This document shows positions 1 through 9,523 of a DNA stretch of 64,000 nucleotides, piece by piece. The translations under genes and the position numbers were made by a program. The stretch's first letter is position 1; each line of letters starts with the position of its first letter. The DNA lies in the NCBI GenBank assembly GCA_007134225.1, contig SLLE01000076.1, positions 79,111 through 143,110 on the forward strand. The letters are read 5' to 3'. The DNA comes from Tindallia sp. (lineage in GTDB: Bacteria > Bacillota > Clostridia > Peptostreptococcales > Tindalliaceae). Under the pieces are notes generated by a model. The model saw only the letters and a program-made list of their open reading frames with translations, did no database searches and was not told where the DNA came from.

Positions 1-1
1 T

Positions 2-1648
2 TCATCGCAAGCAACCTCCTTCTATCGGTATAACATTTGCCGTATTACAGATTTGAAATTCCAGTAATGACGAGTGGTCGGTTTCCAGTAACTCTTTGAT
101 GGCACCATGTATGTCTTTGGCATCAGTTACTCTTTTAGATTGAAATCCGTAGGCTTCTGCCAGCTTGCAAAAATCAGGATTTCCCTGCATGGCCACCTGA
201 TTATATCGTTCATCACAGTAATGCTGTTGCAATTCACGAACCATTCCAAGACAACTGTTATTCAATACAATAATTTTCAATTTCAGCCCTTCCTGAACGG
301 AGGTGGCCATTTCGGTCAGGTTCATTTGAAAACTGCCGTCTCCTGTGACTAAAACAACTTCCTGCTCCGGTTTCCCTATTTTGGCCCCAACGGCTGCCGG
401 CAATCCATATCCCATGGTTCCAAGACCTCCGGAAGTAAGAAATGTCCTTGGTTTTTCAAAACCATAATACCTACCTACCCACAATTGATGCTGCCCCACA
501 TCCGTTGCAATAATAGTATCGTCACTGGTTTGCTCAGAGAGGCTTTTAATAATTTCCATGGGGTTAAGACTTTGCAGATTATCCCCCACTCCCTTGGTAA
601 TTTGCTTCCATTCTGCAATCGAATCTCGCCATGAAGGGTTATTCTTACGAAAGTCTTTTTGAAGAATATCCCTCAGTGCTTGTTTCATGTCTCCGACAAT
701 CGGTATATCAATCATGATGTTTTTCCCGATTTCAGCAGGATCCACATCAATGTGAATGACTTTTGCTCTTTTCGCAAATTCTTCTGTTTTACCTGTTGAA
801 CGGTCCGCCATTCTTGCCCCCATAACAATTAAAAGATCTGCTTCCTCAATGGCTTTTTTAGCCGGATAGACGCCATGATCTCCACCCAGCATTCCCAATG
901 ACAGAGGGTGGCTTGACGGAAACGAACTAATCCCCATCATTGTTGTCGCAACTGGCGCATCAATACGCTCTGCCAACTGTACAATTTCCTCAGAGGCACC
1001 ACCCATAACGCCTCCTCCACCAACGACAATCATTGGCCTCTCGCTTGCCATCATTGCCTCAACAGACTTTTTAATTTGCCGAGGATGACCCTTATAGGTT
1101 GGTTTATAGCCAAGAAGATTGGCTTTTTCCGGATATTCGAAGTCAACCATCGCCATCTGTACATCCTTCGGTATGTCGATCAGAACAGGACCCGGTCTTC
1201 CTGTAGAAGCGATATGAAAGGCTTCCTTCAATACTCTTGGTAAATCTTCAACATATTTAACCAAATAATTATTTTTCGTAAAGGGCTCTGTCGCACCGGT
1301 AATATCAACTTCCTGAAAAACATCATGTCCAATGACATTGGTAGCAACCTGTCCGGTAATTGCCACCATTGGTATTGAGTCCATATAGGCAGTTGCAATA
1401 CCTGTGATCAGATTTGTTGCACCAGGGCCGGAAGTCGACACACACACCCCCACTTTTCCGGTGACTCGACTGTAACCGCTTGCAGCATGCGCAGCTCCCT
1501 GTTCATGCCTGACCAGCACATGTTTCACTTTGGATGCAATTAGCGCATCGTACACTGGAAGGATCGCACCTCCCGGGTATCCAAAAATGTATTCCACTCC
1601 TTCTTTTTCGAGCGCTTTCATCACTACCTCTGCGCCAGTCATTTTCAT
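2..1648 (-). CDS. ilvB: Acetolactate synthase large subunit (first copy)
   Basis: This 548-residue protein is a thiamine-diphosphate enzyme that condenses two pyruvates to acetolactate, or pyruvate with 2-oxobutyrate, at the first common step of valine, leucine and isoleucine synthesis. Visible signatures are the N-terminal GYPGG motif (about residue 23), the catalytic-glutamate segment RHEQGAAHAASGY (about 47-59) and the ThDP-binding GDGSFQMN...NN motif starting near residue 436. The start is supported by GGGGAGGG seven bases upstream of ATG. It has its own T-box leader, and a second, diverged copy closes the ilv-leu operon at 19878-21563. Only one small subunit (ilvN) is visible. The C-terminus is IPIEGG rather than the PGA-type end of the second copy. 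The stop lies one base from the window edge, so its downstream neighbours are unknown. Confidence 0.95.
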   Translation of the reverse strand: MKMTGAEVVMKALEKEGVEYIFGYPGGAILPVYDALIASKVKHVLVRHEQGAAHAASGYSRVTGKVGVCVSTSGPGATNLITGIATAYMDSIPMVAITGQVATNVIGHDVFQEVDITGATEPFTKNNYLVKYVEDLPRVLKEAFHIASTGRPGPVLIDIPKDVQMAMVDFEYPEKANLLGYKPTYKGHPRQIKKSVEAMMASERPMIVVGGGGVMGGASEEIVQLAERIDAPVATTMMGISSFPSSHPLSLGMLGGDHGVYPAKKAIEEADLLIVMGARMADRSTGKTEEFAKRAKVIHIDVDPAEIGKNIMIDIPIVGDMKQALRDILQKDFRKNNPSWRDSIAEWKQITKGVGDNLQSLNPMEIIKSLSEQTSDDTIIATDVGQHQLWVGRYYGFEKPRTFLTSGGLGTMGYGLPAAVGAKIGKPEQEVVLVTGDGSFQMNLTEMATSVQEGLKLKIIVLNNSCLGMVRELQQHYCDERYNQVAMQGNPDFCKLAEAYGFQSKRVTDAKDIHGAIKELLETDHSSLLEFQICNTANVIPIEGGCLR

Positions 1649-1691
1649 TTCAAACCCTCCCCTGTTCTTTTTGAAAATATTTTACCCAAAC

Positions 1692-1980
1692 AAAAAAACA
1701 GCCTGCCATCCTCTTTTCAGGACGAAAGACTGTTTCGTGGTACCACCTGTATTTATTCATGCTTCACAGCATAAATCTCAGTGAGTTCATAACTCTGGTT
1801 TTTTAACGGAAACCTCCCGGCAGTCCTACTAACTGTTTCAGATCTGCACCTCAAGAGCGAGTATATGATTGATCTGCCTGTCGATTCACACCACCCACCG
1901 ACTCTCTGAAAAAGACCTGACCAATCTTTAATCTCTATCATTGGTTCTTATTGAGTTGCTTCAAAATTTAAAATTAATTA
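1692..1980 (-). promoter_or_regulatory. T-box leader of ilvB, specifier CUC (Leu)
   Basis: The transcript begins stem I with AGAGAGTCGGTGG, carries the T-box motif GGTGGTACCACG at 1736-1747, and ends in a terminator hairpin at 1692-1735 followed by seven U. The competing antiterminator would form when uncharged tRNA binds. Aligning stem I with the three other T-boxes of this window places the specifier codon CTC at 1859-1861, so leucine starvation is the predicted signal. The motif has ACCACG instead of the commoner ACCGCG. Confidence 0.92.
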
Positions 1981-1986
1981 ACGTCT

Positions 1987-2015
1987 ACGATAACAGGTTT
2001 TCGATTCATTGTCAA
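1987..2015 (-). promoter_or_regulatory. Promoter of the ilvB T-box leader
   Basis: TTGACA and TATCGT are separated by 17 bases on the minus strand. The spacer closely resembles that of the ilv-leu operon promoter at 29659-29687, with GAATNGAAANCCTGTTA in both, so the two leader regions are probably related by duplication. Confidence 0.7.
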
Positions 2016-2070
2016 CACAAAAGATAGTAAATTATTCGTTATATATTTAACGAATTTTGCGTAATTCGCA

Positions 2071-2100
2071 TAAAAAAACGACCGCTTCACAAACAGCCGT
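2071..2100 (-). terminator. Rho-independent terminator of rnpB
   Basis: A ten-pair stem including G-U pairs (ACGGCTGTTT with AAGCGGTCGT) around a GTG loop is followed by a run of seven T on the minus strand, just beyond the 3' end of rnpB. Confidence 0.85.
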
Positions 2101-2135
2101 CTTGAAGATTTTATAGTATGAAGTTTTTTTTGGAA

Positions 2136-2523
2136 GAGCGAGTAAACCTATAAGCCGAGTTCTGTATTTGATAGTCATCTATCTAGGCCTGCAGTTACCA
2201 GCAGGCTCAAGCAACCTACCACGGGACACGACGGGCAGCCGCTACCTTGTCCCTACTTGGTCTTGCTCCGGATGGGGTTTACATAGCCAGCCTGTCGCCA
2301 GACTGCTGGTGAGCTCTTACCTCACCTTTCCACCCTTACCCGGCACCTAAAACAGAATAACCTTTAAGTTTCATAAACTACTCTGTCTTAGGTGCCGGGC
2401 GGTATTTCTCTGTTGCACTATCCTTAGAGTCGCCTCCACTGGGGATTACCCAGCATCCTGCCCTATGGAGCTCGGACTTTCCTCGTCATCAATGGATGCC
2501 GTGACTATCTGGTTTACTCGCTC
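2136..2523 (-). ncRNA. rnpB: RNase P RNA (class A)
   Basis: This is the catalytic RNA that trims tRNA 5' leaders. The ends GAGCGAGTAAACC and GGTTTACTCGCTC pair to form helix P1. The conserved blocks are present in order on the minus strand: GAGGAAAGTCCGAGCTCC, AGGATAGTGCAACAGA near the P9-P10/11 region, GGTAAGGGTGGAAAGGTG, and near the 3' end ACAGAACTCGGCTTATAG. Length is about 388 nt. The P12 hairpin is long, with CCCGGCACCTAA pairing with TTAGGTGCCGGG. A -35/-10 promoter sits just upstream and a terminator just downstream. The exact ends are inferred from P1 pairing. Confidence 0.97.
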
Positions 2524-2539
2524 AAGATCATCCAACCTA

Positions 2540-2568
2540 ATAGTATCACTACAGCTGCTTTCTGTCAA
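2540..2568 (-). promoter_or_regulatory. Promoter of rnpB
   Basis: TTGACA and TACTAT are separated by 17 bases on the minus strand; a start about seven bases later falls within ten bases of the rnpB 5' end. Confidence 0.8.
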
Positions 2569-2590
2569 AAACTGCTGTTCAGGGATATGA

Positions 2591-3709
2591 TCACCGCACG
2601 ATAATAGGATTGATCTGTGTTGATGCTCCAATAATATCCACTTCAATATTGCTTTGTTCAAACTGCACCTGAAGCTGTTTAAGCATCAGAGGTACAAAGG
2701 TTATTTCCGATTCAAAATGTCCAATATCAAATAAATGGATTCCTTTTTCATAAGCAGATTGCGCATCATGGTATTTGACATCACCGGTCACCAGGCAGTC
2801 ACAACCTTTTGATTCAGCAGCATCAATTGCACTTGAACCACTCCCCGTCAATACTCCAACACGCTTAATTTCATTCGAACTACCTGGTGTCCAGCGTACA
2901 AAAGCTACGGAAAATACGGTTTTTAAGTGTTGAATAAACGCTTCTGGTGTCATTTTTGTAGAAAGATCTCCTATTCTACCAATTCCATTTTGATATCCTT
3001 CATTTTTCAACGGATATATATCATAAGCTACTTCTTCATATGGATGCGCTTCAATCATGCATTTTAAAACATGCTTTCGAATAGATTCCGGCATGATCGT
3101 CTCCAGCCTTACTTCTTCTACCTGTTCAAGTCTGTTTGATGAACCAATAAAGGGATTCGCATTTTCTAATGGCTTAAAAGTACCCTTGCCATTCAGATAA
3201 TAACCGCAATGACTATACTCTCCAATATGGCCTGCTCCAGCATCCATGATAGCATCCGATACTTGCTGTGCATATTCGGCAGGAATAAAAACAACCAGTT
3301 TTTCCAGCTTTTCCGAGCTTGTTTCCTCCAGCAAAGATATGTGTTCCAATTCCAGCAGGTTGGCAGCCCAGTCATTTAGGCCTCCGGATGCAATATCCAT
3401 GTTTGTATGAGCTGCATAAAGGCTTATATTGTTCTGAATTAAACGGGCAATCATTTTTCCTTTTAATTGATCAGTTCGAAGATTTTTTAGTGGGTAAAAG
3501 ATAAATGGATGATGTGTAATAATGAGACCCGCCTTCTTTTCGATGGCTTCATCCAGTGTTTCCGGCGTCACATCAAGCGTAACAAAAACGCTGTTTACTT
3601 TTTGATCCATCGCCCCCACCTGAAGCCCGACAGTATCCCAGTCCATCGCCAACTTCGGTGATGCTTTTGTTTCAAAGATTTGAATGATTTCTTTTACACT
3701 TGAAGCCAT
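2591..3709 (-). CDS. Nif3-like dinuclear metal centre protein (DUF34/YqfO family)
   Basis: The 372-residue protein belongs to the Nif3/YqfO family, which forms hexameric toroids with a two-metal site; the substrate is not firmly known. The family motifs GLQVG (near residue 28), ITHHPFIF (about 64) and AAHTNMD (about 98) supply metal ligands at the N-terminal half, and the C-terminal half contains VTGDVKYHDAQ and GHFESE. The length and the inserted central PII-like domain (about 130-235, with EAHPYEEVAYDIYPL) match the longer Firmicutes form. The gene overlaps the end of trmK by 16 bases, so the two are translationally linked, an arrangement typical next to rpoD in Firmicutes. It ends just upstream of rnpB. 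Confidence 0.93.
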   Translation of the reverse strand: MASSVKEIIQIFETKASPKLAMDWDTVGLQVGAMDQKVNSVFVTLDVTPETLDEAIEKKAGLIITHHPFIFYPLKNLRTDQLKGKMIARLIQNNISLYAAHTNMDIASGGLNDWAANLLELEHISLLEETSSEKLEKLVVFIPAEYAQQVSDAIMDAGAGHIGEYSHCGYYLNGKGTFKPLENANPFIGSSNRLEQVEEVRLETIMPESIRKHVLKCMIEAHPYEEVAYDIYPLKNEGYQNGIGRIGDLSTKMTPEAFIQHLKTVFSVAFVRWTPGSSNEIKRVGVLTGSGSSAIDAAESKGCDCLVTGDVKYHDAQSAYEKGIHLFDIGHFESEITFVPLMLKQLQVQFEQSNIEVDIIGASTQINPIIVR

Positions 3710-4395
3710 TCTATCACCTCTTCGAGTTGTTTAATTTGTTTCTCACAACGACTTAACGCTCTTTGATTCAATGAGTTGCTTTTTAGCAATCCATCCTTCT
3801 TAGTTTCCATCTGATCCAAAAGCCTGACGATATATTCGCGCAACAACTCAGGCGGTTGTTTTTTCCATTGTATACCAATCATAGCTTCTAACGTTCCAAT
3901 CCCTGTTGCGGGCAGTTCTTCCTGTTTCACTTTTATGAGATGGTAAAAATGATTCTTTTCTTTTACCAGCTGATCTTCTAAAACCCGATACCCATTCGCC
4001 AGTAAATATTCTCGCACTTCAGAAATCGCTTGCATTGGTTGCAAAATAAGATAATCTGCATTCCTAGCTTTTTGGGGACACGAATACAGGAATGAATTAA
4101 TTAATAATCCACCCATTCCGGCAATAATAATGACCTTGGCCTCTCCTGGCTCAAGTACCTGAAGTCCGTCTCCCAAGCGAAAATCCATCGCGCTTTCCAT
4201 TCCATGTAATTGAGCAGTTTTCCTGGCTTTTTCGAGAGGTCTTGGATTAACATCTGAAACTATAGCTTTTTTTGTTGTTCCAGTCTGCAGCAAATAAACC
4301 GGCAGCAACCCATGATCCGTTCCAATATCCGCAATGGTTGATACCGGTGGAATCATGTTGGCGATCGATTCTAATCTGACAGGCAGTTTTACCAT
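3694..4395 (-). CDS. trmK: tRNA (adenine-22-N1)-methyltransferase
   Basis: The 233-residue protein matches the TrmK/YqfN family, SAM-dependent enzymes that make m1A at position 22 of some tRNAs. The N-terminal half is a Rossmann methyltransferase domain with the SAM-binding motif ADIGTDHGLLPVYL (about residues 23-36), the acidic strand end VSDVNPRPL and the segment IIAGMGG. The C-terminal part from about residue 160 is predicted helical and charged, as expected for the family's coiled-coil domain. It is placed after rpoD and its terminator and overlaps the Nif3-like gene, which is the usual Firmicutes neighbourhood. Confidence 0.93.
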   Translation of the reverse strand: MVKLPVRLESIANMIPPVSTIADIGTDHGLLPVYLLQTGTTKKAIVSDVNPRPLEKARKTAQLHGMESAMDFRLGDGLQVLEPGEAKVIIIAGMGGLLINSFLYSCPQKARNADYLILQPMQAISEVREYLLANGYRVLEDQLVKEKNHFYHLIKVKQEELPATGIGTLEAMIGIQWKKQPPELLREYIVRLLDQMETKKDGLLKSNSLNQRALSRCEKQIKQLEEVIEWLQV

Positions 4396-4418
4396 TAACC
4401 TGACACATCCTTTTTCAC

Positions 4419-4445
4419 AAGAAAACCGCCTCCGGCGGTTTTCTT
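4419..4445 (-). terminator. Terminator between rpoD and trmK
   Basis: A perfect 12-base-pair stem AAGAAAACCGCC/GGCGGTTTTCTT with a three-base loop starts on the rpoD stop codon. The T run is part of the stem, so strength is uncertain and read-through into trmK is likely. Confidence 0.7.
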
Positions 4446-5563
4446 TATTCGAGATAGTCTTTCAGTTTTTTGCTTCGACTGGGATGACGCAGTTTTCTTA
4501 ATGCTTTTGCTTCAATCTGTCTGATCCTCTCACGGGTTACCTGAAATTTCTTGCCCACCTCTTCCAGTGTCCTCGCTCTCCCATCATCAAGTCCAAACCG
4601 TAATCGCAGCACTTTTTGTTCCCTCACTGTTAATGTATGCAACACATCCACCAATTGCTCTTTTAAAAGTGAGAAAGCAGCTGAATCCGCAGGTGCCAAT
4701 ACATCCTCATCCGGAATGAAATCTCCAAGATGGCTATCTTCCTCCTCACCGATAGGCGTCTCCAAAGAAACTGGTTCCTGTGCAATTTTTAAAATTTCCC
4801 GAACTTTTTCAACAGGTATATCCATTTCCGCAGCTATTTCTTCTGGCTTTGGTTCTCTACCCAAATCCTGAAGTAATTGTCGGGATACACGGATTAATTT
4901 ATTAATAGTTTCTACCATATGAACCGGTATTCGAATCGTCCTTGCCTGATCTGCAATAGCTCTGGTAATTGCCTGCCTTATCCACCAGGTTGCGTAGGTG
5001 CTAAATTTATATCCTTTTCGATAATCAAATTTTTCCACTGCTTTAATGAGACCCAAATTCCCTTCCTGAATTAGATCCAAAAACAGCATGCCACGGCCAA
5101 CGTATCGTTTCGCAATACTAACCACCAAACGAAGGTTTGCCTCTACCAGTTGTTTTTTGGCATATTCGTCACCAGTTTCCATGGCTTTTGCCAGTCTGAT
5201 TTCCTCATCACTGGTCAGCAGTGGTACTTTTCCTATTTCCTTCAGATACATCCTGACCGGATCATCAATATTAACGCCTTTTAAGAAGGATAAGTCTTCT
5301 TTTACCGGCTCATCTGGTTTAAGATCAGAATCGACTTCGCTTACCAGTGAGTCATCTATTTCAATCTCATCTTTGTCGCTGATAATATCAATGCCTAGCG
5401 TACCAAACTGTTCATATAATTCATCAATTTGATCTTTATCCAGTTCAAACTTTTCCAAGGTATCCATGATCTCGCTATACGTTAAAGAACCTTCTTTTTG
5501 TCCTTTATCAAGTAATTTTTTTAGTGATTCCTTGGTAAGGTCAATCACGTTATTATTTTCCAC
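4445..5563 (-). CDS. rpoD: RNA polymerase primary sigma factor
   Basis: The 372-residue protein is the housekeeping sigma-70 factor (SigA). It has region 1.1 (about 1-85, acidic), region 1.2 with [16 protein letters not shown], region 2 with [16 protein letters not shown], which recognises the -10 element, region 3, and region 4.2 with [20 protein letters not shown], the helix-turn-helix that reads the -35 element. The length fits the short Firmicutes form. Translation starts at GTG with GGAGG eight bases upstream, inside the end of dnaG (11-base overlap), so it is coupled to dnaG in the macromolecular synthesis operon. Confidence 0.98.
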   Translation of the reverse strand: MENNNVIDLTKESLKKLLDKGQKEGSLTYSEIMDTLEKFELDKDQIDELYEQFGTLGIDIISDKDEIEIDDSLVSEVDSDLKPDEPVKEDLSFLKGVNIDDPVRMYLKEIGKVPLLTSDEEIRLAKAMETGDEYAKKQLVEANLRLVVSIAKRYVGRGMLFLDLIQEGNLGLIKAVEKFDYRKGYKFSTYATWWIRQAITRAIADQARTIRIPVHMVETINKLIRVSRQLLQDLGREPKPEEIAAEMDIPVEKVREILKIAQEPVSLETPIGEEEDSHLGDFIPDEDVLAPADSAAFSLLKEQLVDVLHTLTVREQKVLRLRFGLDDGRARTLEEVGKKFQVTRERIRQIEAKALRKLRHPSRSKKLKDYLE

Positions 5564-7409
5564 CGTTACCGCCTCCTTTCTGTAAAGAGATTTTTTGCAG
5601 TTCTATATTGATTTTACTGACTTCCATACCTATTTTCAACATTTTATCTTCCTTTTCATCTTTTCCTATGTTCTCTTGATCGCATATTTGTTTTTGCTTT
5701 TCCATCCAGTAATTAAGCTCTTCTTTTAATTTCTTTCTTTTATAATTGAGACGATATCGGTCAATGATCCGTTCCTTCGTTAAATGACTGATATCCAACT
5801 CCATAACCTTCTGGAAATCTTCTTCGAATCCTTCAAAAAAAGTTATATCTTGAGAATTTGTCTTTAGTTGATGCTGTTCTTCCACAATAATGGCAAATAT
5901 AATACGATGTGCTTCATGTAAAAAAGAGTTCGGATTGATAGAATTTTTAATTTCGTCCAATTCTCCGACATTCTCCAGCATCCATTTTAACAACTGTCTT
6001 TCGGCCAACAGATAGCTTAGATCATTTGTCATTGGCTGCATTGGGTCTATGATCTTAAAATTTCTACTTTTTTGTTGATCTGGATTGAAACTTTTCTTTT
6101 TCCTCACTTGTTGATCCGAATTTTGAATTTCTGATAAGAGAGCAGACTTTGATATTCCCATTTCTTCCGCCAGCCGGGAAGCATACGCCTCTTTTTCAAC
6201 TGGACTTTTTAGCTTCTGCAAAATATTAGCAACTTCACGGGCAAAGTGAATTTTCCCCTCCACTGTTGCCAGTGAATGTTTTTTTCGAATCATGGCAATT
6301 TGATAATCAACAGATGTGGGAGCCTCCGAAATAAGCTTTTCGAAGGAGGCTCTTCCTTTTTCTCTAATATATTGATCTGGATCCATACCTTCCGGCAACG
6401 ATAAAATGCGAACCTTTAGGTCAACTTGAGTAAAGAGTTCGATACTTCTGAGCACCGCATTGCTTCCGGCTGTATCGGCATCAAAACAAAGGATAATCGT
6501 TTTTGTATATCGAGACAGCATTTTGACGTGTTCAATGGTTAATGAAGTCCCCAGGGTTGCTACCGTATTTTGAAACCCATATTGATGCAAAGAAATAACA
6601 TCCGTGTAGCCTTCAACAACCAAAATATTTCCCTGCTCCCGGGCATGGATCCTGGCAATATTAAGTCCATAAAGCAGCTTTCTCTTGTTGAAAATAGGAG
6701 TCTCCGGAGAGTTCAGATATTTAGGCTGATCGTCAGCACTTACGACTCTTCCGCCAAACCCAACGATGTCTCCACGTACATTAAAGATCGGAAACATTAA
6801 TCGTTTTCGAAAACGATCATAGCCTTCGTTGGTTTTTTTAGTCGTAGTTGCCAAACCCGCCTGCTGAACTAATTTTTCCGGATAACCAAGGGGCTTAACA
6901 TGTCTTAACAAGGCGTTCCTCTGGTCCGGTGCATATCCTAACCCAAATTGTTTAATGGTTTTTATTTTCCATCCACGTTTTTTTAGATACTGAATGCCCG
7001 GGTTCGACTGAGATGTCAATTTTTGGTAAAAAAAAGTGGCAGCTTCTCGATGCAACTCCATTAATTTTCTGTTTTCTTCCAACCTGCCTTTTTCTTCTGA
7101 TGTCATGTTCTTATCGGGAATTTGTATGCCTGCCCGACGTGCCAAATGATGAATTGCTTCAACAAAATCAAGGTTTTCCTTTTCCATAATAAACTGAACC
7201 ACTCCACCACCTTGACCGCATCCAAAACACTTGTAAAGCTGTTTTTCGCGACTAACCATAAACGACGGCGTCTTTTCATTATGGAAAGGGCAAAGCGCTC
7301 TGTGGTTAGAACCTGAAGGCTTCAATGGCAGGTATTCATTGATCACATCTACAATATCATTTTGCTGAATGATCTCGTCAACTAATTCTTCAGGTATTCT
7401 GCCGTTCAT
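5553..7409 (-). CDS. dnaG: DNA primase
   Basis: The 618-residue protein makes RNA primers at the replication fork. The CHC2 zinc finger ([11 protein letters not shown]...CFGCGQGG, about residues 41-68) is followed by the catalytic core, the Toprim motif VVEGYTDV (about 264) with FDADTAG (about 309), and a C-terminal helicase-binding region rich in lysine and glutamate. The start ATG follows AAGGTGG. It overlaps rpoD by 11 bases and follows the dGTPase-like gene, the conserved clostridial dgt-dnaG-rpoD order. Confidence 0.98.
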   Translation of the reverse strand: MNGRIPEELVDEIIQQNDIVDVINEYLPLKPSGSNHRALCPFHNEKTPSFMVSREKQLYKCFGCGQGGGVVQFIMEKENLDFVEAIHHLARRAGIQIPDKNMTSEEKGRLEENRKLMELHREAATFFYQKLTSQSNPGIQYLKKRGWKIKTIKQFGLGYAPDQRNALLRHVKPLGYPEKLVQQAGLATTTKKTNEGYDRFRKRLMFPIFNVRGDIVGFGGRVVSADDQPKYLNSPETPIFNKRKLLYGLNIARIHAREQGNILVVEGYTDVISLHQYGFQNTVATLGTSLTIEHVKMLSRYTKTIILCFDADTAGSNAVLRSIELFTQVDLKVRILSLPEGMDPDQYIREKGRASFEKLISEAPTSVDYQIAMIRKKHSLATVEGKIHFAREVANILQKLKSPVEKEAYASRLAEEMGISKSALLSEIQNSDQQVRKKKSFNPDQQKSRNFKIIDPMQPMTNDLSYLLAERQLLKWMLENVGELDEIKNSINPNSFLHEAHRIIFAIIVEEQHQLKTNSQDITFFEGFEEDFQKVMELDISHLTKERIIDRYRLNYKRKKLKEELNYWMEKQKQICDQENIGKDEKEDKMLKIGMEVSKINIELQKISLQKGGGNGGK

Positions 7410-7495
7410 AATCCACCTTCGTTCTTTTTCTTAAAAAACCTTCGGAGATACTTATTCGACACCTTTTCTTGAATTCCTTCTTATATATAATAAAT

Positions 7496-8476
7496 TTATT
7501 TCAAACCGGGTTGTGGAATAACTAACTCTTTAAAAAGATTAATGGCAAACTGGTCCGTACAACCGGCTATTTTATCTGTTGCTTCCTGTTCGGAGAGGTA
7601 TTGGCGGTAATGCCTGAATAAATACTCGACAATCAGCGAGGCTTTTTCCTTTTCTCTCATGCATACCGCTCCGTTATAAACTTTTTTAAACATAAAGCAC
7701 CGGAGGTCAAGCATCATTTCTGCCATTGCTTCACTTTGATAAATCATCGGCGCTTCACCTTTTTCAAGTTGTGTAGCTGTTTCCATGATCATGTCCTGAA
7801 CAAAAGCGTTTACTCGTTGGCTGTGACTGGTTCCAAGGATTCGATTAAATTGATCAGGAATTTGATCTGCAGATAAAATACCAACTGCCAGGCTATCCTG
7901 AATATCATGGCATAGATAGGTAATCCGATCAGCAATTTTCACTAATTTCCCTTCCATGGTTACCGGTATTCCGTCGCCTGTGTGGTTGAGGATTCCATCC
8001 CTGACTTCAAATGTCAAATTCAATCCTTTCCCATTGCTTTCCAGATAATCAACCACCCTGAGGCTCTGCTCATTATGTGCAAAGTGACCAGAGAGAGCAT
8101 CCAGTACTTCTTCTCCACTATGACCAAAACAGGTATGCCCCAGATCATGCCCTAATGCAATGGCTTCAATCAGATCTTCGTTAAGCCTGAGGGCACGGGC
8201 AATTGTTCTGGCAATTTGACTTAATTCCAGTGTATGGGTTAATCTTGTTCGGAAGTTTTCAAAATGACTAATAAATACCTGGGTTTTTCCTTTCAGTTTT
8301 CGAAATGACTCGCAATGAATAATACGATCTCTGTCTCTTTGATATGGAGTGCGAACGTCGCATTCCGCCTCATCTTTCTTTCTCCCCTTCGTTTTGATGC
8401 TTAACTGTGCATCAGAGGAGAGTCTATTGCTTTCGTGTTCTTGCGACACATTTCTTATCAATTTGTTGGTTTCCAA
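7496..8476 (-). CDS. dGTPase-like HD-domain triphosphohydrolase
   Basis: This protein of about 326 residues matches deoxyguanosinetriphosphate triphosphohydrolase-like enzymes, which split dNTPs into nucleoside and tripolyphosphate. The HD-domain ligands are visible as RLTHTLELSQIAR, then ALGHDLGHTCFGHSGEEVLD, with further acidic ligands in the RITYLCHDIQDS segment. An in-frame ATG lies 24 bases farther upstream, but GAGGGGTGG is correctly placed for a TTG start at 8476, which I prefer. It leads the dnaG-rpoD operon. Which dNTP it uses cannot be read from the sequence. Confidence 0.92.
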   Translation of the reverse strand: METNKLIRNVSQEHESNRLSSDAQLSIKTKGRKKDEAECDVRTPYQRDRDRIIHCESFRKLKGKTQVFISHFENFRTRLTHTLELSQIARTIARALRLNEDLIEAIALGHDLGHTCFGHSGEEVLDALSGHFAHNEQSLRVVDYLESNGKGLNLTFEVRDGILNHTGDGIPVTMEGKLVKIADRITYLCHDIQDSLAVGILSADQIPDQFNRILGTSHSQRVNAFVQDMIMETATQLEKGEAPMIYQSEAMAEMMLDLRCFMFKKVYNGAVCMREKEKASLIVEYLFRHYRQYLSEQEATDKIAGCTDQFAINLFKELVIPQPGLK

Positions 8477-8589
8477 CCATTTCCACCCCTCACAAATCAT
8501 GGAAATACTTTTCCTGACAAATTCATTATTATATCAAAACAATAAATATAAAGCAATAGTTAATTGTTGTCATCGTCATAAACAGGATT

Positions 8590-9480
8590 CTATTCCTTAA
8601 CATCGTTTTGCTCACCGTCTTCACCGGTCTTTTCTTCTTCTTGATTTGTTGTATCACTTATATTGTTTTTCGATTTCTTACTTTGGTACTCTAGCGTGCC
8701 TTTCATCACTTTTTCCAAGTCCGGCAGTAATCTTCTCATTTCCATCGGTACTGGGAATAGAACCGTTGTGCTTTCTGAGTTAGACATATCAGAAATGGTA
8801 CGAAGTGTTCGGAGTGTCAAAGCGCCTTCCTGCTGGCCTAAAATCTCAGCAGCTTCACTAATTTTAACTGCCGCCTGTTTTTCACCTTCCGCCTGAATAA
8901 CCACGGCACGTCTATTTCGCTCTGCTTCCGCCTGTTTAGCAATGGCACGCTGCATTGCTTCTGGAATAATGACATCTCTCAACTCTACAGCCGTCACTTT
9001 AATTCCCCAGGGATCCGTTGCCTGATCGACAACAGCCTGTATTTGTTTATTCAGTTTCTCTCTTTGAGACAGCAATTCATCCAGATCTGCCTGGCCCACC
9101 ACACTTCTCATGGTCGTTTGAGAAAACTGGCTGGTGGCTTCATGATATTTTTCAACATTTACAACAGCTTTATCCGGCGCTGTTACACGATAATACAAAA
9201 CTGCATTTACCTTGCAGGTGACATTATCTCTGGTTATTACTTCCTGAGGAGGCACATTATCAACAATAATTCGAAGGGATACCTTTTCAATTCGGTCGAT
9301 GATTGGAATAATAAGGATTAAGCCCGGCCCTTTAACCCCAACCAATCTTCCGAGTCGAAACTGAACGCCCCTTTCATACTCAGGTATAATCTTAATGGCC
9401 ATTTTAAGCAACAATAGCACAACAATGATTAAACCCGTTAATGGAACCAAGTTTTCTATAAGCATAATTATTTCTGTCAT
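8590..9480 (-). CDS. Slipin / SPFH (band 7) membrane protein
   Basis: This 296-residue protein has one N-terminal membrane segment (about residues 8-28) followed by a band-7/SPFH domain starting at YERGVQFRLGRLVGVKGPGL. The family motifs RAIAKQAEAERNRRA and IQAEGEKQAA, helical and oligomerising, are present near residues 175-205, and the C-terminal tail is strongly acidic. Bacterial slipins assemble into membrane rings and are known substrates or partners of NfeD-type proteases. The adjacent upstream gene encodes such an NfeD, so the two form the classic stomatin operon. The start has AAAGGATGG seven bases upstream. Confidence 0.94.
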   Translation of the reverse strand: MTEIIMLIENLVPLTGLIIVVLLLLKMAIKIIPEYERGVQFRLGRLVGVKGPGLILIIPIIDRIEKVSLRIIVDNVPPQEVITRDNVTCKVNAVLYYRVTAPDKAVVNVEKYHEATSQFSQTTMRSVVGQADLDELLSQREKLNKQIQAVVDQATDPWGIKVTAVELRDVIIPEAMQRAIAKQAEAERNRRAVVIQAEGEKQAAVKISEAAEILGQQEGALTLRTLRTISDMSNSESTTVLFPVPMEMRRLLPDLEKVMKGTLEYQSKKSKNNISDTTNQEEEKTGEDGEQNDVKE

Positions 9481-9523
9481 TTTCTACCATCCTTTCTTAT
9501 TTAACCCGCTTCATCCTTCATTT

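Noticed and set aside
2168-2350. Small protein frame within rnpB
   Set aside because: It lies wholly inside RNase P RNA; the conserved bases are explained by the RNA.
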